NCBI GenBank assembly: GCA_963711595.1
Contig: CAVQER010000005.1
Coordinates: 248,001-312,000, forward strand
Direction of reading: 5' to 3'
Source: JAUSIF01 sp963711595
Lineage (GTDB): Bacteria; Pseudomonadota; Alphaproteobacteria; Rhizobiales; Xanthobacteraceae
DNA: 64,000 nt
The translations under genes were made by a program, and so were the position numbers. The notes below the pieces were generated by a model. The model saw only the letters and a program-made list of their open reading frames with translations. It was not told the origin of the DNA and made no database searches. Of the stretch, positions 26,122 through 34,733 are shown piece by piece. Within the stretch, counting starts at the first letter, position 1. Each line of letters starts with the position of its first letter.

Positions 26122-26824
26122 CGTCCGGAGCCATGCCGATCCCCTCGCGCGCAAGCATGGCGGCCGCTGCCGCTTGCTCCGCATCGCGTTTCGACGCCCC
26201 TTTTCCTTCGGTCGCAGCGAGACCCGGCAATTCAACGGCTACGCGAAATTCAGGCTTGTGGTCGGGGCCGAGGCGTTCTTTTTCGCGGTACAGGGGTGGT
26301 GGCAGGCCCCGCCCCTGTGCCCATTCTTGGAGCATGGTCTTTGAGTCGCGCAACGGGCGATGTGGTTCGAACATGCGCACGTGCCAATAACGCTCGATCA
26401 GCTGCGCCGCCGCTGGAAATCCGCCATCGAGAAACGTTGCGCCGATGACCGCCTCGCATACGTCTGCGAGAATTGCGATCTTGCGCCGCCCTCCGGAACT
26501 GAGTTCGCCGGCGCCGAGACGAATGTGCGGACCGAGATCCATGGCCACCGCTGCCTCAGCACAGGCCTCACGCCGAACGAGGTCGGCGAGACGGCGCGAT
26601 AGCTCTCCTTCCTCCGCCTTGGGAAAGGCGCGAAACAGTAGATCAGAGATGACGAGCCCCAGCACGTGATCGCCAAGAAATTCCAGGCGCTGATAGCTGT
26701 CCGAGCGCTTGCGTGCACCGCTCACGGCGGTCACATGCGTCAGTGCGTGTTCGATCAGTTTCGGGTCGGAGAACTGATGTCCGATCCGCTCTTCGAGCGC
26801 GGATGTGGACTTCCGGCGCTTCAT
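26114..26824 (-). CDS. rnc: Ribonuclease III
   Basis: Double-strand RNA endonuclease for rRNA processing and mRNA decay. It has the catalytic signature RLEFLGDHVLGLVISDLLF (about residues 43-61) and the later EAVIGATFLDGG. A C-terminal dsRNA-binding domain (TMLQEWAQGRGLPPPLYR, then GASKRDAEQAAAAAML) follows. The start ATG at 26824 (MKRRKSTSALEERIG) overlaps the lepB stop by four bases (ATGA). About 236 aa. Confidence 0.95.
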   Translation of the reverse strand: MKRRKSTSALEERIGHQFSDPKLIEHALTHVTAVSGARKRSDSYQRLEFLGDHVLGLVISDLLFRAFPKAEEGELSRRLADLVRREACAEAAVAMDLGPHIRLGAGELSSGGRRKIAILADVCEAVIGATFLDGGFPAAAQLIERYWHVRMFEPHRPLRDSKTMLQEWAQGRGLPPPLYREKERLGPDHKPEFRVAVELPGLAATEGKGASKRDAEQAAAAAMLAREGIGMAPDDV

Positions 26825-27573
26825 CGCACCAGCGTAAACAGCCAACTCCAGCGCACCGAGACCGGCCAGGTCCAGACCTCCCACGCGTGCCGGCCTTCCT
26901 CGATCGAGAAGAAGATAATCTCGGCACGCCCCACGATGTTCTCGAACGGAACGTAACCGACCTGCGCGAGCACCCGGCTGTCCGTCGAGTTGTCGCGGTT
27001 GTCGCCCATCATGAAGAAGTTGCCGGCCGGCACCTCGTAGACGGGCGTATTGTCGTAGAACCCGCTCTCGACGAGATCGAGGGTTTCGTAGCTGACCCCG
27101 TTCGGCAGCGTCTCGCGCCAGCGCCGCACCCGCTGCCGGCGGCCGTCGGGCTCATCGGAAATAAAGTCGGTCACGCGTTCGCGTTTTACCGGCTCGCCGT
27201 TGATGTGCAGCACGCCGCCCTGCATCTGGATGCGATCGCCCGGAAGGCCGATCACCCGTTTGATGTAGTCGGTCGAATTATCCTTCGGCAGCTTGAACAC
27301 GACGACGTCGCCGCGCTTCGGCTCGCCCGCCCAGATGCGGCCGGAGAACACGTTTGGCGAGAACGGCAACGAGAAACGACTGTATCCGTAAGCGTACTTG
27401 GACACGAACAGATAGTCGCCGACGAGCAGGGTCGCGATCATCGAGCCGGACGGAATATTGAATGGCTGAAACAGAAAGGTGCGAATCACGAGCGCGATCA
27501 GCAACGCGTGAAAGATCACGCGCACGGTCTCGGCGAAACCGCTTTCCTTCTTCTGTCTTGTGGCCATGCTCAT
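26821..27573 (-). CDS. lepB: Signal peptidase I
   Basis: Inner-membrane protease that removes secretory signal peptides. One N-terminal membrane helix (IFHALLIALVIRTFLF) is followed by the catalytic serine in NIPSGSMIATLLVGD and the lysine in YIKRVIGLPGDRI. The end region has FFMMGDNRDNSTDSR. About 250 aa. Two near-N-terminal starts exist, MSMATRQ (27573) and MATRQ (27567). It overlaps rnc downstream and lies 54 bases after acpS. Confidence 0.95.
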   Translation of the reverse strand: MSMATRQKKESGFAETVRVIFHALLIALVIRTFLFQPFNIPSGSMIATLLVGDYLFVSKYAYGYSRFSLPFSPNVFSGRIWAGEPKRGDVVVFKLPKDNSTDYIKRVIGLPGDRIQMQGGVLHINGEPVKRERVTDFISDEPDGRRQRVRRWRETLPNGVSYETLDLVESGFYDNTPVYEVPAGNFFMMGDNRDNSTDSRVLAQVGYVPFENIVGRAEIIFFSIEEGRHAWEVWTWPVSVRWSWLFTLVR

Positions 27574-27627
27574 GGGACTTTGGGTTCCGTCGCGTATAGA
27601 CGCCCGCGCTGCGCGAAGCAATGCAAC

Positions 27628-28035
27628 TTAGGCGCCCGCATTTTGCACGGCGGAGATGACGACGATCGCTTGCGCCAGCGGCCATTCGTCGCTGATTGTG
27701 AGATCGATGCGGACTTCGCATCCCGCGGGCGTGATCGCCTCTAGCCGTCGCAAGGCGCCGCCGGTCAGCTGCATCGTTGGCCGTCCTGACGGAAGATTGA
27801 TCACGCCCATGTCGCGCCACCAAACCCCGCGCCGGATTCCGGTCCCCAGCGCCTTCGCGCATGCCTCCTTCGCAGCGAAGCGCTTCGCGTAGGTTGCCAT
27901 TGGGTGAGCGCGTCGCTCGGCGCGCGCCCGCTCCGTTTCCGTGAAGATGCGATCGAGAAAACGATTGCCGTGGCGTCCGACCACTTTTTCGATGCGACGG
28001 ATGTCCGTGATATCGGAACCCATACCGATGATCAT
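27628..28035 (-). CDS. acpS: Holo-[acyl-carrier-protein] synthase
   Basis: Attaches 4'-phosphopantetheine from CoA to acyl carrier protein. The 135 aa protein begins MIIGMGSDITDIRRIEKV, with the Mg-binding Asp, and has RFAAKEACAKALGTGIRRGV, containing the second metal ligand Glu. The ATG at 28035 overlaps the pdxJ stop (ATGA at 28032-28035). The order pdxJ-acpS-lepB-rnc-era is the standard proteobacterial one. Confidence 0.95.
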   Translation of the reverse strand: MIIGMGSDITDIRRIEKVVGRHGNRFLDRIFTETERARAERRAHPMATYAKRFAAKEACAKALGTGIRRGVWWRDMGVINLPSGRPTMQLTGGALRRLEAITPAGCEVRIDLTISDEWPLAQAIVVISAVQNAGA

Positions 28036-28802
28036 GCCGCGACACCCCGCGCCCGCACGCGGCCTCGGTCCATCGCGGCTCGGAACGTACGGATCACCTG
28101 ATCGAAGCCCGAAAACAGCGCCTCACCGACGAGAAAATGTCCGATGTTGAGCTCCACGACTTCCGGCAGCTCAGCAATCGTCTCGGCTGTCGCGAAATCG
28201 AGCCCGTGACCTGCATGCACTTCGAGTCCCATGCTCGCGGCCTGCCGGGCAGCGGCGCAAATTTTTTCGAATTCCAAGGCGGCCTTCGCGCGATCGCCAT
28301 CCACCACCGCTTCGCACCAGGCTCCGACATGAATCTCGATCACCGGCGCATGCAGGCGCCCCGCAGCCTCGACCTGCCGCGGATCTCCGGCAATGAACAA
28401 GGAGACCCGGATTCCTGCGTCGGTCAGCCTGGCGACTGTGGGAGCCAGATGATTGTGCTGTCCCGCCGCATCGAGCCCACCTTCCGTCGTCCGCTCCTCG
28501 CGCCGCTCCGGTACGAGGCAGGCCGCGTGCGGTCTTGTCGCCAATGCAATTCGCAGCATTTCGTCGGTAGCTGCCATTTCGAAATTCAGCGGCGCGGAGA
28601 CTTCTGCCTTTATCCGCTGAACGTCCTCATCGCGAATGTGTCGGCGATCTTCGCGAAGGTGCACGGTAATGCCGTCGGCGCCGGCCGAAACCGCGGCCTT
28701 CGCCGCCCGCAGCGGATCGGGGTGCCGGCCGCCCCGCGCGTTCCGAAGCGTGGCCACGTGATCGATGTTCACGCCGAGCCGGATCGGACGTATTTCAGCC
28801 AT
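28032..28802 (-). CDS. pdxJ: Pyridoxine 5'-phosphate synthase
   Basis: Final step of the DXP-dependent vitamin B6 route, condensing 1-deoxyxylulose 5-phosphate with aminoacetone 3-phosphate. Signatures: LGVNIDHVATLRNARGG near the start, DGITVHLREDRRHIRDEDV, HAGHGLDF and LNIGHFLVGEALF. About 256 aa from ATG 28802 (MAEIRPIRLG). It overlaps the rsh stop by eight bases, so it follows the stringent-response gene in one run. Confidence 0.95.
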   Translation of the reverse strand: MAEIRPIRLGVNIDHVATLRNARGGRHPDPLRAAKAAVSAGADGITVHLREDRRHIRDEDVQRIKAEVSAPLNFEMAATDEMLRIALATRPHAACLVPERREERTTEGGLDAAGQHNHLAPTVARLTDAGIRVSLFIAGDPRQVEAAGRLHAPVIEIHVGAWCEAVVDGDRAKAALEFEKICAAARQAASMGLEVHAGHGLDFATAETIAELPEVVELNIGHFLVGEALFSGFDQVIRTFRAAMDRGRVRARGVAA

Positions 28803-31005
28803 TGACGCGCTCTGCCGAGGACACCACCGCCTTCGTGCGCAGTTGCGCAATGATCGCGTTGAGGTGCTTCACGTCGTACACCTCGACGTCGATCGTCAGT
28901 TCGGTGAAATCAGGCGCGCGACGCGCCATGCGGATGTTGTCGATATTGCCTGCGTGATCGCTGATGACCTGCGCGATTTGTGCGAGCGTGCCCGGCGCAT
29001 TTGATGCGGTGACCAGGATCTGGGACGGAAAGCGCTGCGGTGCCGCCTCGTCCACGTCCCAGCGCACATCGAGCCAACGCTCCGGCGCGTCGTCGAACTC
29101 CTTCAGGCTCGGCGACTGAATCGGATAGATCGTGATCCCCTCACCCGGCGTGAGGATGCCTACGATGCGGTCGCCTGGAAGCGCGCCGCCTTTGGGCGAG
29201 AAACGCACGGGCAGGTCGCCATTGATGCCGCGAATGGGAATGGGCGTGGACGGCGCGCCGGGAACGTCACCGCCGCGGAATCCAGGCATGCGGAACTTCA
29301 AACTCGCGCCGCGCGCCAGGCCGAACCAGCCTTCACTGCGGGGAGCCTTCTCGACCTTCCGTTCCGCCCGCCAATCGGGATGGATCGCCTTCACGACGTC
29401 GTCGGACCGCATCTCGCCACGCCCGACCGAAGCGTAGACGTCGTCCAGCGTCCCGCGCGCGAGGCGTGACAGAGAAGCCTGCAATCGTTCCTCGGAGAAA
29501 GGCTGGCCGGCGCGCACAAACGCACGCTCGATCACTCGCCGGCCCAACCCCGTGTATTGCTTGCGTACCGCCGATCGCGTCGCGCGGCGGATGGCGGCGC
29601 GCGCCTTGCCCGTCACTACGATCGATTCCCAGGCGGCAGGCGGCGTGTGCCCTTTGCCGCGAATGATTTCGACTTCGTCGCCGGTGATGAGCTCGGACAC
29701 CAGCGGCGCGACCTTGCCGTTGATCTTGCAGCCGATCGCGTTGTTTCCGACGTCGGTGTGCACGGCGTAGGCAAAGTCGATGGGCGTTGCCTTGCGCGGC
29801 AACGCGATCAGGCGCCCCTTGGGGGTGAAGCAAAACACCTGATCGTGGAACAGCTCCAGCTTCGTATGCTCGAGAAACTCTTCCGGGTTGGAGCCCTCGG
29901 CAAGAAGCTCGATCGTGCGCCGCAGCCAGGCGTAGGCACCCGAATCCCGCGACAGCATCTCGGTCGGAGAACCCTCATTGTCTTTATAAAGAGCGTGCGC
30001 AGCGATGCCGTATTCGGCGACGTCCTCCATCGCGCGGGTACGCACCTGCAGCTCGACGCGCTGCCGCCCGGGACCGACGACCGTCGTGTGGATCGAACGA
30101 TAGTCGTTCTGCTTGGGTGTCGAGATATAGTCCTTGAACCGGCCGGGCACGACCGGCCAGCGCGTGTGTACGACGCCGACCGCGCGGTAGCACTCCTCGA
30201 TCGAACCGACGACGACGCGGAAGCCGTAGATGTCCGAGAGCTGCTCGAAGCCGATGGCCTTTCGTTCCATCTTCTTCCAGATGGAGTAGTGCTTCTTTTC
30301 GCGTCCCTTGACCCGCGCGCGAATGCGTTTCGCCGCGAGCGCGCCAGTGAGCTCGCCTTCAATCTCCTCGATCAGATGCTTGTTCTTCTCGCGCAGTGCG
30401 ACAAGCCGGACCTCGATCGAGCGGTAGGCTTCTTGCGACAGCTGCCGAAAGGAAAGATCCTCTAGCTCCTCACGCATGTCGTGCATGCCCATGCGTGCGG
30501 CGAGCGGCGCATAGATGTCGAGGGTCTCCTCGGCGATGCGATTGCGCTTGTCCTCCGGCACGTACTGGAGCGTACGCATGTTGTGCAATCGATCGGCGAG
30601 CTTCACGAGCAGAACGCGCACGTCGTCTGCGATCGCGAGCAGGAGCTTCCGCAGGTTCTCGGCTTGCTCCGCGCGCTTCGAGACGAGATCGAGCTTCTTG
30701 ATTTTCGTCAGGCCGTCGACGAGGTCGCCGATGTCCTTGCCGAACTTCCGGGTGATCTCCGCGCGGGTTACGCGCGTGTCCTCGATCGTGTCGTGTAGGA
30801 GGGCCGCTACAATTGTTGAGTCGTCGAGTTTGAGGTCGGTTAGGATCGCCGCGACCTCGAGCGGGTGCGAAATGTACGGCGCTCCCGACGCTCGCGTCTG
30901 GGCCCCGTGCGCCTTCATCGCGTAGACGTAGGCGCGATTCAGCAACGCTTCGTCGGTGTTCGGGTTGTAACGCCGGACCCGTTCGACCAATTCGTACTGG
31001 CGCAT
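28795..31005 (-). CDS. rsh: Bifunctional (p)ppGpp synthetase/hydrolase (RelA/SpoT homologue)
   Basis: Sets alarmone levels in the stringent response. About 736 aa from ATG 31005 (MRQYELVERVRRYNP). The order is an HD hydrolase domain with intact ALLHDTIEDT, a synthetase domain (RVKGREKKHYSIWKKMERK, YGFRVVV), a TGS domain (PIDFAYAVHTDVGNNAIGCKI) and a C-terminal ACT domain. The HD site is complete, so hydrolase activity is expected, as in the single Rsh of most alphaproteobacteria. An ATG at 31059 would add 18 residues. It follows rpoZ past a terminator. Confidence 0.95.
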   Translation of the reverse strand: MRQYELVERVRRYNPNTDEALLNRAYVYAMKAHGAQTRASGAPYISHPLEVAAILTDLKLDDSTIVAALLHDTIEDTRVTRAEITRKFGKDIGDLVDGLTKIKKLDLVSKRAEQAENLRKLLLAIADDVRVLLVKLADRLHNMRTLQYVPEDKRNRIAEETLDIYAPLAARMGMHDMREELEDLSFRQLSQEAYRSIEVRLVALREKNKHLIEEIEGELTGALAAKRIRARVKGREKKHYSIWKKMERKAIGFEQLSDIYGFRVVVGSIEECYRAVGVVHTRWPVVPGRFKDYISTPKQNDYRSIHTTVVGPGRQRVELQVRTRAMEDVAEYGIAAHALYKDNEGSPTEMLSRDSGAYAWLRRTIELLAEGSNPEEFLEHTKLELFHDQVFCFTPKGRLIALPRKATPIDFAYAVHTDVGNNAIGCKINGKVAPLVSELITGDEVEIIRGKGHTPPAAWESIVVTGKARAAIRRATRSAVRKQYTGLGRRVIERAFVRAGQPFSEERLQASLSRLARGTLDDVYASVGRGEMRSDDVVKAIHPDWRAERKVEKAPRSEGWFGLARGASLKFRMPGFRGGDVPGAPSTPIPIRGINGDLPVRFSPKGGALPGDRIVGILTPGEGITIYPIQSPSLKEFDDAPERWLDVRWDVDEAAPQRFPSQILVTASNAPGTLAQIAQVISDHAGNIDNIRMARRAPDFTELTIDVEVYDVKHLNAIIAQLRTKAVVSSAERVNG

Positions 31006-31176
31006 GATCGGGCGGCCGCCCGCAGCGCCGGTTTTGGAAGCCTGCTCAAGTACTTCCATGCGGTCCTTTACGGCCGCGTGGCACTGCGGCCCTATCTCCA
31101 AGGCGTCACAAAATATCACGTCGGCGCGAACAATTCAGCTTGAACAGTCTAGCGGCAAATCACTATCGAAATGCGA

Positions 31177-31201
31177 AACGGCCCGGCGATGCCGGGCCGT
31201 T
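31177..31201 (-). terminator. Hairpin terminator after rpoZ
   Basis: Perfect hairpin with 11-base arms AACGGCCCGGC / GCCGGGCCGTT and a GAT loop, 29 bases past the rpoZ stop. The T-run on the minus strand is short (TTT), so it may be only partly efficient and let some rpoZ transcript continue into rsh. Confidence 0.7.
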
Positions 31202-31229
31202 ACATATACCGTACGCCAGTCGGTAGGGC

Positions 31230-31622
31230 TTATTCGCCCTCTTCTTCCGGGGTCTGCTCCGGCGGCACAAGGCCCTGCAGACCGGCCAGCAACTGCTCCT
31301 CGGTCATCCGATCCATCTGCACGTCGGCATCCTCGCTCACGGCAGTGGCCGTACCAGCAATAAGCGGCACGGATTCGGGCTCTGGCTCGTCGACCTCGGT
31401 GTATTTCTGGAGCGAATGGATCAGCTCTTCCTTGAGGTCCTGCGGCGAGATGGTCTCGTCGGCCACCTCGCGCAACGCCACGACCGGGTTCTTGTCGTTA
31501 TCGCGTTCGACCGTGATCTGCGAGCCTGCGGAAATCATGCGCGCCCGGTGGCTGGCGAGCAGTACGAGCTCGAAACGATTTTCGACTTTGTCGATGCAAT
31601 CTTCGACGGTCACGCGCGCCAT
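31230..31622 (-). CDS. rpoZ: RNA polymerase omega subunit
   Basis: Small core subunit assisting beta-prime assembly and, in many bacteria, ppGpp binding. 130 aa from ATG 31622: MARVTVEDCIDKVENRFELVLLASHRARMI is the family N-terminus, then KNPVVALREVAD. The acidic tail after residue 75 (DEPEPES, PPEQTPEEEGE) is typical of alphaproteobacterial omega. A 479-codon frame covers the region but the part before 31622 is antisense to the NYN gene. Proximity to rsh matches the usual rpoZ-spoT linkage. Confidence 0.95.
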   Translation of the reverse strand: MARVTVEDCIDKVENRFELVLLASHRARMISAGSQITVERDNDKNPVVALREVADETISPQDLKEELIHSLQKYTEVDEPEPESVPLIAGTATAVSEDADVQMDRMTEEQLLAGLQGLVPPEQTPEEEGE

Positions 31623-31967
31623 CGTTACAACCTCCGCAGGCGATGTTGTCCGGATTCGCGCTGGATATAACGGCTGCATGCAAACTGCGCAAGGCCAGTC
31701 CCGTGTCCGCGCAAGTTCCCTTGGCAACGGCACAATCTGACATCTTGGGCGATGGACGACGTGGTCCGGCTTCTCAACGCGTAGCCGCAGACCGCGCGAC
31801 TGCATGCGGCTCCGTGCGCGCTGCGAACAGCTCTCAATCCACAATTTTTCTCCGTCACGGATTTGTGAGCGCGCGGTGCTGCCTTTGTTCGGCTTCAAAC
31901 TTTTGCTACTGACGCAGTCTCGCGCCGGTTTGCGGCGCGATAAATCAACGTTCATTGCGAGACTGCC
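31623..31967. other. 345-base intergenic region between divergent rpoZ and NYN genes
   Basis: Promoter region for two divergent genes. I see no convincing small ORF or RNA gene. There is a locally AT-richer patch at about 31840-31870 (ACAATTTTTCTCC) and no clear long inverted repeat. Confidence 0.5.
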
Positions 31968-32618
31968 ATGCAGAATTCCGAGAAGATTGCCGTATTCATC
32001 GATGGCGCAAATCTCTACGCCACCTCGCGCGGTCTCGGCGCGGATATCGACTACAAGCGACTGTTGAAGGAGTTTCAGAACCGCGGAAATCTTCTCCGCG
32101 CGTTCTACTACACCGCGCTGATCGAGGATCAAGAATACTCCTCGATCCGCCCGCTGCTCGATTGGCTCGACTACAACGGCTACACGGTCGTGACGAAGCC
32201 GGTTAAGGAGTTCACGGACTCGACCGGGCGTCGCAAGGTGAAGGGCAATATGGACATCGAGCTTGCGGTCGATGCCATGGAGCTGGCGAGCCACGTCGAT
32301 CACATTGTCCTCTTTTCCGGCGACGGCGATTTTCGTCCGCTCGTGGAAGCCGTGCAGCGTCGCGGCGTCCGCGTGACGGTCGTCTCGACGATCTCGACCC
32401 AGCCGCCCATGGTCGCCGATGAGCTGCGCCGGCAAGCGGACACCTTCCTGGATCTCGCCGAACTCATGCCTAGGATCGGCCGCGATCCCTCCGAGCGGTC
32501 GGCACGCATGCACAATGCTCCGAACTTTCTGCAGCGAGCGCCGCAACAGCACACGCCTGCTCCCGTTGGCGCCGGCGCCGACATGGATGATGACGACGAC
32601 GATCTCGGCAATCGGTGA
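31968..32618 (+). CDS. NYN-domain protein (LabA/DUF88-like PIN-fold nuclease family)
   Basis: 216 aa. The PIN/NYN acidic residues are visible in VFIDGANLYATSRG (residues about 9-22), KGNMDIELAVDAME (about 86-99) and VLFSGDGDFRPLVEAVQRRGV (about 106-126), so the catalytic set is complete. Such proteins are putative ribonucleases; related LabA proteins have been tied to regulation but the target here is unknown. A flexible Pro/His/Gln-rich tail ends in a run of Asp. Its stop overlaps the uracil-DNA glycosylase start. Confidence 0.85.
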   Translation: MQNSEKIAVFIDGANLYATSRGLGADIDYKRLLKEFQNRGNLLRAFYYTALIEDQEYSSIRPLLDWLDYNGYTVVTKPVKEFTDSTGRRKVKGNMDIELAVDAMELASHVDHIVLFSGDGDFRPLVEAVQRRGVRVTVVSTISTQPPMVADELRRQADTFLDLAELMPRIGRDPSERSARMHNAPNFLQRAPQQHTPAPVGAGADMDDDDDDLGNR

Positions 32619-33331
32619 GCCCGCGCCGCACCGTCGCGAAGGCCGTTGAACCCTCCCGCGACTGTCCACTCTGTCCTCGCCTCGCCGGATTTCGGCTCGC
32701 GAACCGAAAGCGCGAGCCGGACTGGTTCAATGCGCCCGTTCCCAGCTTTGGGCCGGTTGACGGCCGCCTGCTCATTGTCGGTCTTGCCCCCGGTCTGCGC
32801 GGCGCAAACCGCACCGGCCGTCCGTTCACTGGCGATTTCGCAGGCGAGCTGCTCTACGGGACCCTGATCGAATTCGGATTCGCGCGGGGCGAGTACCGTG
32901 CGGACCCCGGCGACGGCTTGACGATGCTGGACGCCCGCATTTCCAACGCGGTGCGCTGCGTTCCGCCGGAGAACAAGCCGACCCCGGGAGAGATTGGCAC
33001 TTGCAATCAGTTTCTGGTGGAAGCGATCGGCGAAATGCCGAACCTCTCTGCAGTCGTCGCGCTAGGACGAATTGCGCACGACGCTGCTCTTGTCGCGCTC
33101 GCGCACAAGCGCTCCGCGTTCGGCTTCGCACATGGCGCAATGCACCCCTTGGGCGACCGGATCGCTCTCTTCGATTCCTATCACTGCTCCCGTTACAACA
33201 CGAACACGGGCGTGCTGACGCCGAAGATGTTCCGTGCCGTATTCAGGAAGGTGCGCGCTCACCTGGACCGGTTGGCACGGAGCCACCGCAGTGTTTCCTC
33301 GGCACTCTTGTCGGGCGGAAACACCGGATAG
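32615..33331 (+). CDS. Uracil-DNA glycosylase, type 5 (UdgB-like, Fe-S)
   Basis: Removes uracil and related deaminated bases from DNA. The signature LLIVGLAPGLRGANRTGRPFTGDFAG (motif A, lacking the polar catalytic residue of family 1) identifies the type-5/UdgB group. Cysteines in CPLCPRL, AVRCVPP and GTCNQF fit the 4Fe-4S ligands. The C-terminal motif is SYHCSRYNTNTGVL. The GTG start at 32615 overlaps the NYN stop (GTGA). The 3' end runs 73 bases into the convergent peroxiredoxin gene; residues after VRAHLDRL look like run-on rather than family sequence. Confidence 0.88.
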   Translation: MSPRRTVAKAVEPSRDCPLCPRLAGFRLANRKREPDWFNAPVPSFGPVDGRLLIVGLAPGLRGANRTGRPFTGDFAGELLYGTLIEFGFARGEYRADPGDGLTMLDARISNAVRCVPPENKPTPGEIGTCNQFLVEAIGEMPNLSAVVALGRIAHDAALVALAHKRSAFGFAHGAMHPLGDRIALFDSYHCSRYNTNTGVLTPKMFRAVFRKVRAHLDRLARSHRSVSSALLSGGNTG

Positions 33332-33831
33332 AAGACGTGCGTGACGCGACCGTCGTCGATCACGAGCGTAAGGCGCTTCTGCAACTCCATTCCCTCTATT
33401 GTGAAGGTCGGCAGTCGCATGGCGCCCGTCAGAGCGAACTTCGCGTCTGACAGGAGCGCGAACGGCAGGTGTAACCGCACTGCGACCTCGCACTGATACC
33501 GGGTGTCCTGCACCGAAAGTCCGTACAGGTGATCGACACCCGCGCTCCGCAAATCAGCGAAATGATCGCGAAAGCCGCACGACTGCGGCGTGCAGCCTCG
33601 TGCGCCGGGCACCGCATCCCAGCCTTGCGGCATTTCCCGTCCCGGCACGCCTGTGCGCGGATAGGCATAGACGACCGTGCGACCCTTCAGGCGCGACAGG
33701 TTCACTTCGCTTCCGTCGGTAGCAGGAAGCGCAAGATCGGGAAGCCGCATGCCGACCAGGTGGCGTGCCGCCCCGTCGTCCTGCGGGACCGGTAAATTGT
33801 CTGGAAGGATGAGGGGATCGTGCGCTGTCAT
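33259..33831 (-). CDS. Peroxiredoxin (AhpC/TSA superfamily, PrxQ-like)
   Basis: Thiol peroxidase reducing hydroperoxides. 190 aa with a thioredoxin fold. GARGCTPQSCGFRDHFADL carries the likely peroxidatic and resolving cysteines five residues apart, the BCP/PrxQ arrangement. Later it has LLSDAKFALTGAMRLPTF and TLVIDDGRVTHVFYPVFPP. The stop lies inside the 3' end of the convergent glycosylase gene. The VOC gene ends ten bases from its start, on the same strand, but the order suggests separate roles. Confidence 0.88.
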   Translation of the reverse strand: MTAHDPLILPDNLPVPQDDGAARHLVGMRLPDLALPATDGSEVNLSRLKGRTVVYAYPRTGVPGREMPQGWDAVPGARGCTPQSCGFRDHFADLRSAGVDHLYGLSVQDTRYQCEVAVRLHLPFALLSDAKFALTGAMRLPTFTIEGMELQKRLTLVIDDGRVTHVFYPVFPPDKSAEETLRWLRANRSR

Positions 33832-33840
33832 GGCCGGCGC

Positions 33841-34242
33841 CTACTTTTTGGAATCATAAGAAATGAATTCGAGCAACGACCCGTCGGGGTCACGAAAATA
33901 GACGCTCGTGCCCGAGCCCTTTGCGCCGAAGCGCTCGATCGGTCCCGTCTCGATTGGGACCGCCGCGCGTTTCAAATGCTCGATCGCACCTCCGATGGGG
34001 CCCTTCCATTCGAAGCAGAGATCGCTGTTTCCTGGCCGTACCGGGAGGCGCGCAACTTCGACCGGTTTGACGCCGGGACCGTGAAGGTTGAGTTGCTCCG
34101 TCCCGAAGCGATACGCCCAACCGTTCGGGCGCCGCACGAGCTCGGCTCCCATCACGTCGCGATAGAACGCGTTCGAGCGATTCCAATCGGATACGTGAAC
34201 CACACAATGGTCGAGCTTCACGGGCAAAGCCATCAACGTCAT
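33841..34242 (-). CDS. VOC-family (glyoxalase/bleomycin-resistance fold) protein
   Basis: About 133 aa. Two beta-alpha-beta-beta-beta modules are visible: LDHCVVHVSDWNRSNAFYRDVMGAELV with the first metal His, and SVYFRDPDGSLLEFISYD with the terminal Glu ligand. Members bind a divalent metal and act on varied small molecules; the substrate is unknown. ATG 34242 (MTLMALPVK) overlaps the smpB stop (ATGA); an internal ATG at 34233 is also possible. Probably expressed with smpB. Confidence 0.85.
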   Translation of the reverse strand: MTLMALPVKLDHCVVHVSDWNRSNAFYRDVMGAELVRRPNGWAYRFGTEQLNLHGPGVKPVEVARLPVRPGNSDLCFEWKGPIGGAIEHLKRAAVPIETGPIERFGAKGSGTSVYFRDPDGSLLEFISYDSKK

Positions 34243-34712
34243 CCTTTTTCGCGCATCAGACGGCCGCGCTGGCGCTGCCAATCGCGCTTTCGCGCCGCCT
34301 CTCGTTTGTCATGCAGTTTCTTGCCCCGCGCGAGGGCTACTTCCACTTTCGCGCGTCCACGATCGTTGAAATAGAGTTTGAGGGGAACGAGCGTCATACC
34401 ATCACGCTCGATCGCACCGATCAGCTTGTTGATTTGCCGCTTGTGCAGCAACAGTTTTCTCGGCCGCTTCGGCTCGTGATTGAAGCGGCCTGCCTGAAGG
34501 TAGATCGGGATGTTGGCATTGATCAGGAAAATCTCGCCCGCACGCGTATCGGCGTAAGACTCGGCTATCGTCGCTTTGCCGGAACGCAGCGACTTCACCT
34601 CGCTGCCGGTGAGGGCGATGCCGGCTTCGAAAGCCTCACCGATCTCGTAGTGAAATCGAGCCTTGCGATTTTGCGCAACCACGCGGCGGTTGTCGGTCTC
34701 TTTTTTCGCCAT
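34239..34712 (-). CDS. smpB: SsrA-binding protein SmpB
   Basis: Delivers tmRNA to stalled ribosomes. 157 aa: NRRVVAQNRKARFHYEIGEAFEAGIALTGSEVKSLR near the N-terminus, then ANIPIYLQAGRFNHEPKRPRKLLLHK and the basic C-terminal tail HDKREAARKRDWQRQRGRLMR. Length and motifs are canonical. It lies 21 bases after dapA, the common dapA-smpB order in alphaproteobacteria. The tmRNA gene itself is not in this window as far as I can see. Confidence 0.96.
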   Translation of the reverse strand: MAKKETDNRRVVAQNRKARFHYEIGEAFEAGIALTGSEVKSLRSGKATIAESYADTRAGEIFLINANIPIYLQAGRFNHEPKRPRKLLLHKRQINKLIGAIERDGMTLVPLKLYFNDRGRAKVEVALARGKKLHDKREAARKRDWQRQRGRLMREKG

Positions 34713-34733
34713 GTGAGGTCGGCAACGCCGGCC

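Noticed and set aside
31623..32669. N-terminal extension of rpoZ to a 479-codon protein
   Set aside because: The extra part is antisense to the NYN gene, and the omega family starts at MARVTVEDCIDK.
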